This document shows, one piece after another, positions 18,052 to 28,302 of a stretch of DNA of 64,000 nt. The stretch lies in the NCBI GenBank assembly GCA_002919305.1, contig PKFB01000024.1:124001-188000 (forward strand), in the 5' to 3' direction. The stretch is from Actinomycetales bacterium. GTDB lineage: Bacteria > Actinomycetota > Actinomycetes > Mycobacteriales > Micromonosporaceae. Numbering within the stretch: the first letter of the stretch is position 1; every line of letters starts with the position of its first letter. The notes under the pieces are model-generated. The model was given only the letters and a program-made list of their open reading frames with translations. It was not told where the DNA came from and did no database searches. The translations under genes were made by a program, and so were the position numbers.

Positions 18052-21000
18052 GTGGCCTCTGACTCCTTCGTCCATCTGCACGTTCATACCGAGTACTCCA
18101 TGCTCGATGGCGCGGCCCGGTTGAAGGATCTCTTCGCCGAGTGCCAGCGACAAAATATGCCGGCGGTCGCGATGACCGACCACGGCAATATGCACGGAGC
18201 GTACGAGTTTTACCACAAGGCGCTCGCCAGCGACATCAAGCCGATCCTCGGGGTCGAGGCCTATGTCGCGCCGGAGTCGCGGTTCCACACCAAGCCAGTC
18301 GCCTGGGGACAGCCCAGCCAGCGCGCCGACGACGTCTCCGGTGGTGGCGCCTTCACCCACATGACGATTTGGGCCCGGACCGCCGAGGGGCTGCGTAACC
18401 TGTTCCGGCTCAACAGCTGGGCCTCTATAGAGGGGTACTTCTACAAGCCCCGGATGGACCGGGAGCTGATCAGTCGATACGGGCGCGGCCTAATGGCCAC
18501 CACCGGTTGCCCGTCCGGTGAGGTGCAAACTCGGCTGCGGCTGGGGCAGTGGGAGCAGGCGCTGGAAGCCGCCGCCTTCTACCGGGATGTTTTCGGCCCG
18601 GAGAATTACTTCGTCGAGATTATGGACCACGGCATCGAGATTGAGCGTCGGGTCCGCGACGGTTTGATTGAATTGGCCCGCAAACTGAACTTGCGGTTCG
18701 TGGTCACCAACGACTCCCACTACACCTCCGAATCCGAGGCGGACGCGCACGCCGCGCTGCTGTGTGTGCAGACCGGCAAGACGCTGGATGACCCCAACCG
18801 GTTCAAGTTCGACGGGACCGGTTATTTCGTGAAGTCCCCCGAGCAGATGCGCGCCATCGACTCCTCGGAGGTGTGGCAGGACGGCTGTCGCAACACCCTG
18901 CTGATCGCGGAGATGGTGGAGGCGGACGCCTACGCCCAGGTCTTCGCGCCTCGGAACCTGATGCCGGACTTCCCGGTTCCGGAGGGGGAGACGGTCGACA
19001 GCTGGCTGCGCAAAGAGGTCTTCCGCGGGCTGGAGCGGCGCTTCCCCAACGGGATCCCCGAGACCCACCGCAAGCAGGCCGAGTACGAACTCGACGTGAT
19101 CATCAAGATGGGGTACCCCGGGTACTTCTTGGTGGTCGCGGACCTGATCCGGTACGCCAAGGAGAACGGCATTCGGACCGGCCCGGGACGTGGTTCGGCG
19201 GCCGGTGCCCTCATCTCCTACGCCTTGGGGATCACCGAGCTGGACCCGTTGGCGCACGGTCTGGTCTTCGAGCGGTTCCTCAACCCTGACCGGGTGTCCA
19301 TGCCTGATATCGACATGGACTTCGACGACCGCCGGCGGGGCGACATGATCCGGTACGCCACGGAGCGTTACGGTAAGGAGCATGTCGCCCAGATCGTCAC
19401 CTACGGCACCATCAAGGCCAAGGCGGCGATCAAGGACGCCACCCGGGTATTGGGGTACCCGTACGCACTCGGTGACCGGATCACCAAGGCGATGCCGCCC
19501 GCGGTGATGGGTAAGGACATTCCCCTGGCTGGCATCTTCGACCCGGAGCACAAGCGGTACGCCGAGGCGGCCGAGGTCCGTGCGCTGTACGAGGCCGAGC
19601 CCGAGGTGCGCCGCGTCATCGACACCGCCCGCGGCCTGGAGGGACTGGTCCGGCAGGTCGGGGTTCACGCCGCCGGGGTCATCCTGTCCAAGGAGCCCCT
19701 CATCGACGTGCTTCCGGTCTGGCGGCGGCCCCAGGACGGCGCCATCATCACGCAGTGGGACATGGGGGCCTGCGAAAGCATCGGCCTGCTGAAGATGGAC
19801 TTCCTGGGCCTGCGCAACCTGACGGTCCTGGACGACTGCCTGGTCAACATCAAGGCCAACAAGGGCTTTGACCTGAAGCTGGAGGAGCTCCCCCTCGACG
19901 ACCGCAAGACCTACGAACTGCTCGCCCGCGGCGACACCTTGGGGGTGTTCCAGCTTGATGGTGGGCCGATGCGGGCGCTGCTGCGCTCCATGGCGCCGGA
20001 CAACTTCGAGGACATCTCGGCGGTCGGTGCGCTGTATCGGCCCGGTCCGATGGGTGCCAACGCCCACAACGAGTACGCGGACCGTAAGAACGGACGTAAG
20101 CCGGTCGTCCCCATCCACCCCGAGCTGGCCGAGCCGCTCGCTGACATCCTGGGCGACACCTACGGGTTGATCGTCTACCAGGAGCAGGTTATGGCGATCG
20201 CCCAGAAGGTGGCCGGGTACACGCTCGGTAAGGCGGACTTGCTCCGCCGCGCCATGGGGAAGAAGAAGAAGGAGATCCTGGACAAGGAGTTCGAGCCGTT
20301 CGCCGCTGGGATGCGGGCCAACGGCTACTCCGAAGACGCCATCAAGACGCTGTGGGACATCCTGGTCCCGTTCTCCGACTACGCCTTCAACAAGGCGCAC
20401 TCCGCCGCGTACGGCCTGGTGTCCTACTGGACCGCGTACCTGAAGGCCAACTATCCGGCCGAGTACATGGCCGCGCTGTTGACGTCGGTGGGTGACGACA
20501 AGGACAAGATGGCCGTCTACCTGGCCGAGTGTCGGCGGATGGGCATCAAGGTGCTCCCCCCGGACGTCAACGAGTCCGCTGCGCGGTTCACCCCGGTCTC
20601 CGACTCCATCAGGTTCGGTCTGGCCGCGATCCGGAACGTCGGCGTCAACGTGGTCACTGCGATCGAGGAGACCCGCAAGACGAAGGGGGTCTTCACTGAC
20701 TTCGAGGACTTCCTGCGTAAAGTCCCTTCCGCGGTGTGCAACCGGAAGGTCATTGAATCGCTGATCAAGGCGGGAGCCTTCGACTCGCTGGGGCATCCGC
20801 GTCGGGGCCTGTTGTCGGTCCTCGACCAGGCGTTGGAGGCCGTGATCGACGAGAAGCGGCAGGCTGAGAGCGGCCAGGAGTCTTTGTTCGCGGGCTTCGA
20901 CACCCTGACCACGGGGCCAGCGCTGGCCGTGGTGCCTCCCATCCCGGACCTGGAATGGGAAAAGCGGGACCTGCTGGCCTTCGAGCGGGAGATGCTCGGG

Positions 21001-21594
21001 CTGTACGTGTCCGATCACCCGCTGGCCGGTCTGGAGCAGGCGTTGGCCGCCGCCTCCGATCGTTCGATCATCGCGTTGTCGGATGACACCGTGACCGACG
21101 GGGCGATGGTCACGGTCGCGGGCATCCTCACCGGCGTGCAGCGTCGGGTCACCAAGCAGGGACGGGCGTGGGCGTCGGCGACCCTGGAGGACTTGGACGG
21201 CTCGGTGGAGGTGCTGTTCTTTCCCAACACCTACGAGTTGGTGGGGCAGTACATCGCTGAGGATGCCATCGTAAAGATCAAGGCGCGGGTTGACCGGCGG
21301 GATGAGGTGCCGCGTCTGATGGCGATGGAGGTGGAGGGGCTCGACCTGTCGGTGGACCCCGACAACAAACCGGTGGTGCTGCAACTACCGGTCGAAAAGG
21401 GCAAGGATCAGCAGCTTGTGGGGCAACTGAAGGAGGTGTTCGACAACCACCCCGGGCAGACCGAGGTGCACCTGCGACTGATCAACGGGCGCCGCACCAC
21501 GGTGCTGAATCTGAAACGGGTCCGGGTGGAGTCCACGCCGGCGCTGATGGCCGATATCAAGGCCCTGCTGGGGCCGAGCGCTATCGCCGGCTGA
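18052..21594 (+). CDS. dnaE: DnaE, DNA polymerase III alpha subunit
   Basis: This is the replicative polymerase catalytic subunit, 1180 residues, the normal size for actinobacterial DnaE1. The N-terminal PHP domain begins [21 protein letters not shown] and includes [14 protein letters not shown]. The polymerase active-site acidic cluster is PDIDMDF near residue 422, with [11 protein letters not shown] before it and [20 protein letters not shown] after it. An OB-fold ([16 protein letters not shown]) and C-terminal tau-binding region follow. The GTG at 18052 has no strong ribosome site; a TAGGCT at 18038-18043 ends eight bases before it, so a leaderless or near-leaderless mRNA is possible. An inverted repeat follows the gene. 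Confidence 0.98.
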   Translation: MASDSFVHLHVHTEYSMLDGAARLKDLFAECQRQNMPAVAMTDHGNMHGAYEFYHKALASDIKPILGVEAYVAPESRFHTKPVAWGQPSQRADDVSGGGAFTHMTIWARTAEGLRNLFRLNSWASIEGYFYKPRMDRELISRYGRGLMATTGCPSGEVQTRLRLGQWEQALEAAAFYRDVFGPENYFVEIMDHGIEIERRVRDGLIELARKLNLRFVVTNDSHYTSESEADAHAALLCVQTGKTLDDPNRFKFDGTGYFVKSPEQMRAIDSSEVWQDGCRNTLLIAEMVEADAYAQVFAPRNLMPDFPVPEGETVDSWLRKEVFRGLERRFPNGIPETHRKQAEYELDVIIKMGYPGYFLVVADLIRYAKENGIRTGPGRGSAAGALISYALGITELDPLAHGLVFERFLNPDRVSMPDIDMDFDDRRRGDMIRYATERYGKEHVAQIVTYGTIKAKAAIKDATRVLGYPYALGDRITKAMPPAVMGKDIPLAGIFDPEHKRYAEAAEVRALYEAEPEVRRVIDTARGLEGLVRQVGVHAAGVILSKEPLIDVLPVWRRPQDGAIITQWDMGACESIGLLKMDFLGLRNLTVLDDCLVNIKANKGFDLKLEELPLDDRKTYELLARGDTLGVFQLDGGPMRALLRSMAPDNFEDISAVGALYRPGPMGANAHNEYADRKNGRKPVVPIHPELAEPLADILGDTYGLIVYQEQVMAIAQKVAGYTLGKADLLRRAMGKKKKEILDKEFEPFAAGMRANGYSEDAIKTLWDILVPFSDYAFNKAHSAAYGLVSYWTAYLKANYPAEYMAALLTSVGDDKDKMAVYLAECRRMGIKVLPPDVNESAARFTPVSDSIRFGLAAIRNVGVNVVTAIEETRKTKGVFTDFEDFLRKVPSAVCNRKVIESLIKAGAFDSLGHPRRGLLSVLDQALEAVIDEKRQAESGQESLFAGFDTLTTGPALAVVPPIPDLEWEKRDLLAFEREMLGLYVSDHPLAGLEQALAAASDRSIIALSDDTVTDGAMVTVAGILTGVQRRVTKQGRAWASATLEDLDGSVEVLFFPNTYELVGQYIAEDAIVKIKARVDRRDEVPRLMAMEVEGLDLSVDPDNKPVVLQLPVEKGKDQQLVGQLKEVFDNHPGQTEVHLRLINGRRTTVLNLKRVRVESTPALMADIKALLGPSAIAG

Positions 21595-21644
21595 GTGGGG
21601 AGCGGCCTACGGCGCGGCCAAGAAGGCGGCCCACAAGAGGGGAT

Positions 21645-21699
21645 GCGCCGGATCCAGCCGTGACACGTTCATCGGAGCGGACGCGGCTGGATCCGGCGC
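21645..21699. terminator. Perfect 16-bp inverted repeat after dnaE
   Basis: GCGCCGGATCCAGCCG (21645-21660) pairs perfectly with CGGCTGGATCCGGCGC (21684-21699) across a 23-base loop. The 10-mer GGCGCGGCCA occurs at both 21611-21620 and 21695-21704, so the element is also flanked by a direct repeat. It starts 51 bases after the dnaE stop and most likely ends the dnaE transcript; the long loop is unusual for a simple terminator. Confidence 0.65.
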
Positions 21700-21771
21700 G
21701 GCCATGAGATCTCGGCGACGAGAAGTCAGCGGTTTTAGCGGGGGATAGCGTGAGCCTGGCAGGATTGCGCT

Positions 21772-22743
21772 GTGAGTAGACCGGCGGACGAGCGGGCGGG
21801 GAATACGGTTCCTCGCGACGGGATGACGCCTCACCCGGGGTCCGGGACCGCGTGGGGGGCCGATCCCCACGGCGCGCCACCGGCCGTACCGCCCGCCGCG
21901 GTGGCGTGGTCTCCAGAGACGATGCCGCTGGAGGCGATACCGGTCACCCCACCCCGGCGTCGGATCGAACTGAGCGTCGTCCTGCTTAGCGCCGTGATCG
22001 TGGCGGCCCTGGGAGCGCCGCTGGGCGCGCTGTGGTCCTGGCTCGCCCCGGGCATCGACATGATCAGGACTCCTAACGGCGCGGTGTACACCACCGCCCA
22101 GCCCGAGGGGTACATCGCGGCGGACGGTGTCTTCCTGCTGATGGGGTTGGGCTTCGGGGTTGTGGTCGCCGTAGCGGCCTGGCTACTTCTGCCGCGCTAC
22201 CGCGGGCCGGCGATGATCATCGCGATCACCGCTGGTTCCGTGGCCGCAGCCTGGATCGCCTCTGAGGTAGGCATCCGAATCGAGCAGGCCAATTTCGAGC
22301 GTGTGATCGCTGATCTGCAACCAGGGGACCACTTCCAATGGCCGAATGAGCTGCGCGCCCGAGGGGTCCTCATGGTGGCGGGATTAGCGACCGCGTTCAC
22401 CGGAACCCTGCTGGCCGGGTGGTCCCGCTACCCGGACCTGCGCCGCCCCACCGAGGAGGAGCGACAAGCCGCCATCGCCCAGTGGTACGCCGCGGCGATG
22501 GAGGAGGAGACGCCGCTGGCCGATCCGCGTACCCCAGGGGCCACCGCCGCCGTTACCCAGGACGGGGCTCCCTACGTCGCGTTATCCGGCGGGGAACCGC
22601 GGGCGTACCCCGGGCCCTACGGCGCCCCGGGGACGTGGGCCGGTTCCGGAGCGCCGGCTAGTTCGGGCTCATGGGAACCCGGAACTCCACCAGCGGCACC
22701 GGAACCGCCCGAAGCTCCGCAAGCAGGCTCGCCTCGCGATTGA
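21772..22743 (+). CDS. DUF2567-type membrane protein
   Basis: The 323-residue protein has a disordered Pro/Ala/Gly N-terminus, then four hydrophobic segments (about residues 68-92, 116-140, 145-165 and 199-220) with a conserved-looking GAVYTTAQPEGYIAADG extracytoplasmic loop, and a Pro/Ala-rich tail. I assign it to DUF2567 from the membrane layout and position between dnaE and the LON gene, as recalled from related genomes. No function is known. The GTG start lacks a good ribosome site. The last 86 bases overlap the convergent LON gene, so part of the low-complexity tail is encoded opposite the LON C-terminus. Confidence 0.75.
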   Translation: MSRPADERAGNTVPRDGMTPHPGSGTAWGADPHGAPPAVPPAAVAWSPETMPLEAIPVTPPRRRIELSVVLLSAVIVAALGAPLGALWSWLAPGIDMIRTPNGAVYTTAQPEGYIAADGVFLLMGLGFGVVVAVAAWLLLPRYRGPAMIIAITAGSVAAAWIASEVGIRIEQANFERVIADLQPGDHFQWPNELRARGVLMVAGLATAFTGTLLAGWSRYPDLRRPTEEERQAAIAQWYAAAMEEETPLADPRTPGATAAVTQDGAPYVALSGGEPRAYPGPYGAPGTWAGSGAPASSGSWEPGTPPAAPEPPEAPQAGSPRD

Positions 22744-23356
22744 GCAAGGTCAGCTCCGACCGCAGCCGAGTAGCGACATCCGGCGCGGCGAGCAGGTGCT
22801 GACGGTCAGCCACCGTCAGCGACGCGGTAGCGGCCACTAAATGCGACAGGACTGTCGGGTCCTCTGGCAGCTGCTCCACCACCGGTTCAGCGTTGCCGTT
22901 GGCGTTGGCCAGCAGGTCCAGGTAGCGGCGGAACGCGGCGATGACCCGGGGCACCAGCTCCTCGGCCTCGCCTGGCGGCCCGAGCTGCTCCGGAAGCCAG
23001 TCCACCTCACCGCGCAGATAGGGCGTCTGCCCGGGGTCAGTGACCCCGCGGAGCCGGAACCGACGCCGTCCTACGGTGATGATGTCGAATCGACCGTCGT
23101 CGTAGGTTTTGACTTGCTTAAGTTCTGCGGTGCAGCCCACGTCGTACAGGGCGTCGGTGTCCGTGTCACCGACCTCCCAGCCCCGCCGCAGCGCCACCAC
23201 ACCGAACTCCCGTTTCGGGCCCGACGGCTGAGCCATCAGGTGCCGGATGAGTTCGCGATACCGCGGTTCGAAGACATGCAACGGCAGGACAACACCCGGG
23301 AATAGAACAGTGCCGAGCGGGAACAGGGGGATGCCTTGTTCGGGTAGCTCGCTCAC
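22658..23356 (-). CDS. LON-substrate-binding-domain protein
   Basis: The 232-residue protein is a stand-alone LON N-terminal-like domain: IPLFPLGTVLFPGVVLPLHVFEPRYRELIRHL at the start and GRFDIITVGRRRFRLRG in the middle. It has no ATPase or protease domain. Such proteins are widespread; the role is unknown, though they may act as substrate adaptors. It ends with FRVPMSPN, the usual ending in actinobacterial homologues, supporting the full 86-base overlap with the DUF2567 gene. The GTG at 23356 lacks a ribosome site but follows TACGCT by exactly six bases, suggesting a leaderless mRNA. Confidence 0.9.
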   Translation of the reverse strand: MSELPEQGIPLFPLGTVLFPGVVLPLHVFEPRYRELIRHLMAQPSGPKREFGVVALRRGWEVGDTDTDALYDVGCTAELKQVKTYDDGRFDIITVGRRRFRLRGVTDPGQTPYLRGEVDWLPEQLGPPGEAEELVPRVIAAFRRYLDLLANANGNAEPVVEQLPEDPTVLSHLVAATASLTVADRQHLLAAPDVATRLRSELTLLNREASLLAELRAVPVPLVEFRVPMSPN

Positions 23357-23362
23357 TAGACC

Positions 23363-23368
23363 AGCGTA
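23363..23368 (-). promoter_or_regulatory. -10 box for a leaderless LON-domain mRNA
   Basis: On the minus strand TACGCT lies six bases before the GTG. With the usual start seven bases after a -10, transcription would begin at or next to the initiation codon. No Shine-Dalgarno is present. Confidence 0.5.
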
Positions 23369-23444
23369 AGCAGGAAGTCGGACACCTGCAGCGTTCCCAG
23401 GGGCCCTATTCCGCCGGCGTCGGAGTGGGCCCGATGGCTACCAC

Positions 23445-23450
23445 TACACT
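23445..23450 (+). promoter_or_regulatory. -10 box for a leaderless hisD mRNA
   Basis: TACACT ends six bases before the hisD GTG at 23457, and no Shine-Dalgarno lies upstream. No convincing -35 is visible. The divergent LON promoter lies in the same 100-base gap. Confidence 0.55.
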
Positions 23451-23456
23451 CATCGT

Positions 23457-24800
23457 GTGCTCAACCGCATCGATCTTCGAGGGTCCACCGCTGATCCGTC
23501 CGACGTGCTCCCGCGTGCCGCGTTCGATGTCGCCGCCGCGGTGGAGCGCGTACGACCCGTGGTCGAGGCGGTGCAGCGACATGGAGCCCAGGCGGTTCGA
23601 GAGGCGACCCAACGGTTCGACGGTGTCACCCTGACCGACCTGAGGGTTCCCACGGCGGCGATTCAGGAGGCGGTGACCGCCCTCACCCCGCAGGTCCGGG
23701 AGGCCTTGGAGGTCTCTATCGAACGGATCCGCGCGGTACACATGGATCAACGTCGAACCGACGTGACCACCCAGGTGGTGCCCGGCGGCACGGTCACCGA
23801 ACGGTGGGTGCCGGTCAGGCGGGTGGGCCTGTGTGTCCCCGGCGGTACCGCGCCTTTGCCCTCCAGCGTCCTGATGAATGTGATCCCGGCCCAGGTCGCC
23901 GGGGTGGAGTCACTGGCGGTGGTCTCCCCGCCGCGTCGCGACACGGGGGTGCCGCACCCGGTGATCCTGGCCGCGTGTGGCCTGTTGGGGGTCGATGAGG
24001 TGTACGCGGTGGGCGGCGCCCAAGCCGTGGCGATGCTCGCTTACGGCGTGGAGGGGTGCCCGCGCGTCGACATGATCACCGGCCCTGGCTCTATCTGGGT
24101 CACCGCCGCCAAGCGGCTTGTGCGTGGAGTGGTGGGGATCGATTCCGAGGCCGGGCCCACCGAGATCGCCATCTTGGCCGACGACACCGCCGATCCGGTG
24201 CACGTGGCGGTCGACCTGATCAGCCAAGCCGAGCATGACCCGCTGGCAGCCAGTGTGCTGGTGACGCCGAGCGAGGCCCTGGTGGAGGCGGTGGAGGCGG
24301 AGCTGGCTGTCCGCGTTACGCAGACCCGGCACACCGAGCGGATCACCGCGGCCCTGACCGGGCCGCAGTCCGGTGTGGTCCTCGTCGATGACATTGACGC
24401 CGGGCTACGGGTGGTGGACGCCTACGCCGCCGAGCATCTGGAGATCCAGACCCGTGACGCCCGGGCCGTGGCGGCCCGGGTCCGGAACGCCGGGGCGATC
24501 TTCATCGGGCCGTACTCCCCGGTCTCCTTGGGGGATTACAGTGCCGGCTCCAACCACGTGCTGCCGACCGGTGGCTGCGCCCGTCACAGCGGTGGGCTGT
24601 CCGTGCAGACCTTCCTGCGTGGCATCCACGTCGTGGAGTACAGCGCTGAGGCGCTCCAGCAGGTGGCGCATCACGTGATAGCCCTGGCGGAGGCGGAGGA
24701 CCTCCCGGCGCACGGGGAGGCGGTAGCCGCACGCTTCGCTCAGCGCGACGAGACGGAGTCCTCTTCTGAGACGGTTGTGGCCGAGGAGCTGGCGCGGTGA
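23457..24800 (+). CDS. hisD: HisD, histidinol dehydrogenase
   Basis: HisD oxidises L-histidinol to L-histidine in two NAD-dependent steps, ending the pathway. The 447 residues show [19 protein letters not shown], the [20 protein letters not shown] segment, [23 protein letters not shown] and [13 protein letters not shown] with zinc and catalytic histidines. The first gene of hisD-hisC-hisB; its stop overlaps the hisC GTG in a GTGA. The start GTG sits behind a TACACT -10, probably on a leaderless mRNA; a GTG two bases earlier is in another frame. Confidence 0.97.
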   Translation: MLNRIDLRGSTADPSDVLPRAAFDVAAAVERVRPVVEAVQRHGAQAVREATQRFDGVTLTDLRVPTAAIQEAVTALTPQVREALEVSIERIRAVHMDQRRTDVTTQVVPGGTVTERWVPVRRVGLCVPGGTAPLPSSVLMNVIPAQVAGVESLAVVSPPRRDTGVPHPVILAACGLLGVDEVYAVGGAQAVAMLAYGVEGCPRVDMITGPGSIWVTAAKRLVRGVVGIDSEAGPTEIAILADDTADPVHVAVDLISQAEHDPLAASVLVTPSEALVEAVEAELAVRVTQTRHTERITAALTGPQSGVVLVDDIDAGLRVVDAYAAEHLEIQTRDARAVAARVRNAGAIFIGPYSPVSLGDYSAGSNHVLPTGGCARHSGGLSVQTFLRGIHVVEYSAEALQQVAHHVIALAEAEDLPAHGEAVAARFAQRDETESSSETVVAEELAR

Positions 24801-25930
24801 CCACACTCGATGACTTGCCGTTGCGGCCTGAACTGCGCGGCGAGCGGCCCTATGGTGCGCCGCAGTTAGACGTACCGGTGCGCCTGAACACCAACGAGAA
24901 CTCGCACCCTCTGCCTCCTCAGGTGCTCACGGCGCTGACCGAGGCGATCACCGCGACACTCAGCTCCCTCAACCGGTACCCGGACCGGGACGCGGTGGCG
25001 CTGCGGACCGATCTGGCCGCGTACCTGTCGGCCACCACGGGGGTGCCTCTCACATACGAGGCGGTGTGGGCCGCCAACGGCTCTAACGAGGTACAGCAGC
25101 AGCTGCTGCAGGCCTTCGGTGGGCCCGGTCGCAGCGCGCTCGGGTTCACCCCGACGTACTCGATGTATCCGCTGCTGGCCAGGGGGACCGGTACCCGGTG
25201 GATCAGCGGGCCACGCCGTACCGACTTCGAGTTGGATCCGGTCGTCACCGCCGCCGCGGTGGCTGAATACCAGCCTGACGTGGTTTTCCTCTGCTCGCCC
25301 AACAACCCCACCGGGACCGCTTTGGACCTCGCGGTGGTTGAGGCGGTGCTGGAGGTCGCCCCGGGCATGGTGGTGGTGGATGAGGCGTACGCGGAGTTCG
25401 CTCGCCCCGGTACCCGCAGCGTCCTGCACCTGCTGGAGGGGCATCCACGCCTGGTGGTGACCCGGACGATGAGCAAAGCGTTCGGGTTCGCCGGTGGCCG
25501 AGTGGGGTACCTGGCGGCCGACCCCGCCGTTGTGCAGGCGCTGCAGCTGGTGCGTCTGCCGTACCATCTGTCGGCCCTGACTCAGGCGGCGGCGCGGGCG
25601 GTGCTGGCGCACGCTGATGTGTTGCTGGCTACGGTGGAGGAGATCAAACAGCAGCGGGACCGCATCGTGGCCGCCCTCACCGACGAGGGGCTGACGGTGG
25701 CGCCCAGCGACGCCAACTTCGTCTTCTTCGGCACCTTCCCCGATCAGCGGGCGGTGTGGTCGGCGCTGCTGGAGCGGGGGGTGCTGATCCGGGACGTAGG
25801 AGTGCCTGGCTGGTTGCGGGTGACGGCGGGGACGCCTGAGGAGACCGACGCGTTCCTGGCCGCGATCCGGGCTGTCTGCGCCGACGGCAGGGCGCTGCGT
25901 CCCACCATGGTGGCGGAGGTGAGATCGTGA
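24797..25930 (+). CDS. hisC: HisC, histidinol-phosphate aminotransferase
   Basis: HisC is a fold-type I PLP enzyme converting imidazole-acetol phosphate to histidinol phosphate with glutamate as donor. The 377 residues include [45 protein letters not shown] and the PLP lysine in [18 protein letters not shown]. The GTG start overlaps hisD and the stop overlaps hisB, both as GTGA, so the three are translated as a coupled unit. Confidence 0.97.
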   Translation: MTTLDDLPLRPELRGERPYGAPQLDVPVRLNTNENSHPLPPQVLTALTEAITATLSSLNRYPDRDAVALRTDLAAYLSATTGVPLTYEAVWAANGSNEVQQQLLQAFGGPGRSALGFTPTYSMYPLLARGTGTRWISGPRRTDFELDPVVTAAAVAEYQPDVVFLCSPNNPTGTALDLAVVEAVLEVAPGMVVVDEAYAEFARPGTRSVLHLLEGHPRLVVTRTMSKAFGFAGGRVGYLAADPAVVQALQLVRLPYHLSALTQAAARAVLAHADVLLATVEEIKQQRDRIVAALTDEGLTVAPSDANFVFFGTFPDQRAVWSALLERGVLIRDVGVPGWLRVTAGTPEETDAFLAAIRAVCADGRALRPTMVAEVRS

Positions 25931-26550
25931 CCAGGACGGCCCGCGTGGAGCGGGAGACCGGCGAGACCAAGGTGCTCGTCGAGCTGAATCTGGATGGCAC
26001 CGGCAAGGTCAATGTCTCGACCGGGGTCGGGTTCTACGACCACATGCTCAACCAGTTGGGCAAGCATGGTGGTTTCGATCTGACCGTTCACACGGTGGGG
26101 GACCTGGAGATCGACGCCCACCACACCATGGAGGACACCGCGATCGCGCTTGGTCAGGCGTTCGCGACCGCGTTGGGAGACAAGCGGGGGATCCGCCGGT
26201 TCGGTGACGCCACCGTGCCGTTGGATGAGGTGCTCGCCCGCGCCGTGGTTGACCTGTCTGGGCGTCCGTACGTGGTCCATGAGGAGCCCGAAGGGCTCGC
26301 GCCGTACATTTTCGGCAACGCCGGACCGGTGTACGCGACCAGCATGACTCGTCACATCCTGGAGTCGTTCGGGCACCATGCGCGGATAACACTGCATGTG
26401 TCGGTCCTCCGCGCCGCCCGGCCCGGGCAGCAGCCTGACCCGCACCACGTGGTGGAGGCGCAGTTCAAGGCGTTGGCCCGGGCGTTGCGGGACGCCACCG
26501 CCTTCGATCCCCGATCCGGGGACATTCCAAGCACCAAGGGTGTCCTGTAA
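25927..26550 (+). CDS. hisB: HisB, imidazoleglycerol-phosphate dehydratase
   Basis: HisB dehydrates imidazole-glycerol phosphate; this is the monofunctional form without a phosphatase domain, as usual outside enterobacteria. The 207 residues contain the manganese-binding motifs [19 protein letters not shown] and [12 protein letters not shown], plus [16 protein letters not shown]. The GTG overlaps the hisC stop. A strong terminator 46 bases after the stop separates hisDCB from the next gene. Confidence 0.97.
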   Translation: MTRTARVERETGETKVLVELNLDGTGKVNVSTGVGFYDHMLNQLGKHGGFDLTVHTVGDLEIDAHHTMEDTAIALGQAFATALGDKRGIRRFGDATVPLDEVLARAVVDLSGRPYVVHEEPEGLAPYIFGNAGPVYATSMTRHILESFGHHARITLHVSVLRAARPGQQPDPHHVVEAQFKALARALRDATAFDPRSGDIPSTKGVL

Positions 26551-26595
26551 GGCGTTCTGTGGCAGCCTGGTGGCTGTCAGCGTCAGCGACATGCC

Positions 26596-26622
26596 AGGCC
26601 CGGGATCGGATATCCCGGGCCT
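26596..26622 (+). terminator. Terminator after hisB
   Basis: AGGCCCGGGAT (26596-26606) and ATCCCGGGCCT (26612-26622) form a perfect 11-bp stem with loop CGGAT, followed by TTGGTGTT. This is a good intrinsic terminator for hisDCB. Confidence 0.85.
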
Positions 26623-26823
26623 TTGGTGTTGAGTACCTCGAACGATTCGGAGTCCGGTTCACTCGCGCACATGCGCACATATCCCCCTTGAGCTGGGAGT
26701 ATCCCGCTCTACCTCCCCTGTGGCAGCATATGCCGGGGTTAGAGCCTTATTCAGATTCTGCCCGTCGTGGCGCATCAGCCACGGTTCAGGGCCGGACTGA
26801 TGCTCTCGGTATGGGGAGGTGCT

Positions 26824-28005
26824 GTGGCGAGCAAACGGCGTAAAAGTCCGTTACGCGCGTTGTTGAGGTTGGAGACGGTGGTCGTTGCCATCGTCATCGT
26901 CCTGATCGTGGCGGTCGGCGCGGCGTTGCGTGACTCGGAGGCGGGGTCAGAACCGGAGGGCAGCCCGGCCCCACCCGTGGATATCCCCGCCGACGCGCTC
27001 GACATCGAGGCCACCGACGCCGCCGCGGATCTGCCCGACGGGCCGGTCGAAGGTGCTGTCCTCCTGTACGGTCAGGGCGATCCGGATTTCCCGGACTCTG
27101 CCGCCGCGGACTGGACTTTGGTCACCGAGGGCGGTGACCACTACCGGCTTCCCACCGAGGGCGGGGCGGCCCTGCTGTCGGCCGATGGCACACGCCTGGC
27201 GTACCAGGGGCCGGACGGGAGCGTGGTGTTGCGTAACCTCGCCGACGGGACGGTGCAGAACGTGGCGGTGCCGGCGGAGCCGAGTAGCGGGCTGGGCCAC
27301 GCCTGGTCCCACGACGGGCGTTGGTTGCTGCTGGATCCCTGGCTGATCGACACCACCAATGGCCAGTACCGTCAGCTGCCGAACCGGACGCGGCTGGGGG
27401 AGCCGCCGGAGGATGCCTCTGAGGCCAGCCGGGAGCAGGCCAATGTCAGTGAGGTGACCATCGCCGGGATCCTGCCCGACGGGAACCTCGTGGCGGTCGC
27501 CCCCACCTACGCCGAGGATCTGGTGGTCATGGTGGGCGTCATGAGCCCGGAGCAGTTCCCCTGGGGTGAGTACCAGGCGATTGATCTCACCGGTGTGCTG
27601 GAGCAGTGGGAGGGGATCTACGCGATCGGCTCCACGGCGGGCACGACGGCGGTACTCTCCTCCGACGGTTTCTCGGTGGCGGTCACTATTTATGACAACC
27701 GTCATGAAGGAAGCGGCGAACCCAACCCGCCTGCGGCAGCCATCGTCACCATCAACCACAGCACGGGAGAGGTGATCTCCCGGTATGACCTGCCGGAGAA
27801 CCCCAACCGGCTGGAGCCGGGCTCTGCGCTCAACGGCAGGGTATGTAACTACGACGAGCAGGGGGTGGAGTTCGTCAACGGATGGCCGGACGCGGACGGC
27901 AACGGTGACGTCCACCTGTACCGTCTCGACCCGGCGACGCAGGACGCGCAGATCACCATCCGGCTGCGGGTCGACCGCCTGTCAGGATTCCGGGTCGCCT
28001 GTTAG
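26824..28005 (+). CDS. Membrane-anchored beta-propeller-like protein
   Basis: The 393-residue protein begins with a basic segment (SKRRKSPLRALLRLE) and one membrane helix (VVVAIVIVLIVAVGAAL), leaving a large domain outside the cell. That domain has repeated strands such as LLSADGTRLAYQGPDGSVVLRNLADGTV and AVLSSDGFSVAVTIYDN, resembling a WD40/TolB-like propeller with weak repeats; the fold is inferred. Two cysteines occur near the C-terminus. I chose the GTG at 26824 behind GGGGAGG; an ATG at 26800 is the alternative. It lies between hisB and hisH but has its own terminator on each side, so a histidine role is not supported. Confidence 0.75.
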   Translation: MASKRRKSPLRALLRLETVVVAIVIVLIVAVGAALRDSEAGSEPEGSPAPPVDIPADALDIEATDAAADLPDGPVEGAVLLYGQGDPDFPDSAAADWTLVTEGGDHYRLPTEGGAALLSADGTRLAYQGPDGSVVLRNLADGTVQNVAVPAEPSSGLGHAWSHDGRWLLLDPWLIDTTNGQYRQLPNRTRLGEPPEDASEASREQANVSEVTIAGILPDGNLVAVAPTYAEDLVVMVGVMSPEQFPWGEYQAIDLTGVLEQWEGIYAIGSTAGTTAVLSSDGFSVAVTIYDNRHEGSGEPNPPAAAIVTINHSTGEVISRYDLPENPNRLEPGSALNGRVCNYDEQGVEFVNGWPDADGNGDVHLYRLDPATQDAQITIRLRVDRLSGFRVAC

Positions 28006-28040
28006 GGCCGCCCGCAGGCCACGGGTCGGGTGAGGCCGGG

Positions 28041-28067
28041 GTGCGCGGACCGGGACGGTCCGCGCAC
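28041..28067 (+). terminator. Hairpin after the beta-propeller-like gene
   Basis: GTGCGCGGACC (28041-28051) pairs with GGTCCGCGCAC (28057-28067) across GGGAC, a perfect 11-bp stem; flanking GGCC on both sides could extend it. No T-tract is present. Confidence 0.7.
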
Positions 28068-28084
28068 GGCCGGTGGGCGCGGGC

Positions 28085-28119
28085 CATGAAAAGGTCATGA
28101 AAACCGGAAACGATAGTGT
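28085..28119 (+). promoter_or_regulatory. Promoter region with 11-bp direct repeat before the small membrane gene
   Basis: CATGAAAA occurs at 28085-28092 and again at 28096-28103, an 11-base period that places both copies on one DNA face. TAGTGT at 28114-28119 then precedes the ATG at 28126 by six bases. The repeat covers the -35 area, so it could be an operator or activator site for the small gene and hisH. Confidence 0.5.
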
Positions 28120-28125
28120 GGGGCC

Positions 28126-28302
28126 ATGTCAGAGGTCCTGCCGATCGTGCTGCTCGGGCTCGCCGGCCTGCTGCTCGGAGGCGCGTGGTCGCTGCGGCAG
28201 CAGGGGGCTTCAAGCTTCGCTATCGGCGTCACGTTGGTTCTGGGCCTGTTGGCGTTGCTCGGCGGGATCGCCTGGCTGTTGCCGGAAGGAGCATTCTCGT
28301 GA
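28126..28302 (+). CDS. 58-residue two-helix membrane protein coupled to hisH
   Basis: A short gene encodes 58 residues with two hydrophobic helices (about 4-22 and 31-52) joined by a SLRQQGASS turn, ending LLPEGAFS. The stop overlaps the hisH GTG in a GTGA, and the hisH ribosome site GGAAGGA lies inside its end. The ATG follows TAGTGT by six bases with no Shine-Dalgarno, so it probably starts a leaderless hisH transcript. Small membrane proteins at this place occur in other actinomycetes as I recall, but I know of no function. Coupling to hisH and clean membrane composition make it more than a chance frame. Confidence 0.78.
   Translation: MSEVLPIVLLGLAGLLLGGAWSLRQQGASSFAIGVTLVLGLLALLGGIAWLLPEGAFS

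Noticed and set aside
18490-21384. 964-codon open frame on the minus strand opposite dnaE
   Set aside because: It is a shadow of the GC-rich dnaE frame: translation is His/Arg/Val/Leu-rich low-complexity sequence without motifs, and the plus-strand DnaE motifs are complete.
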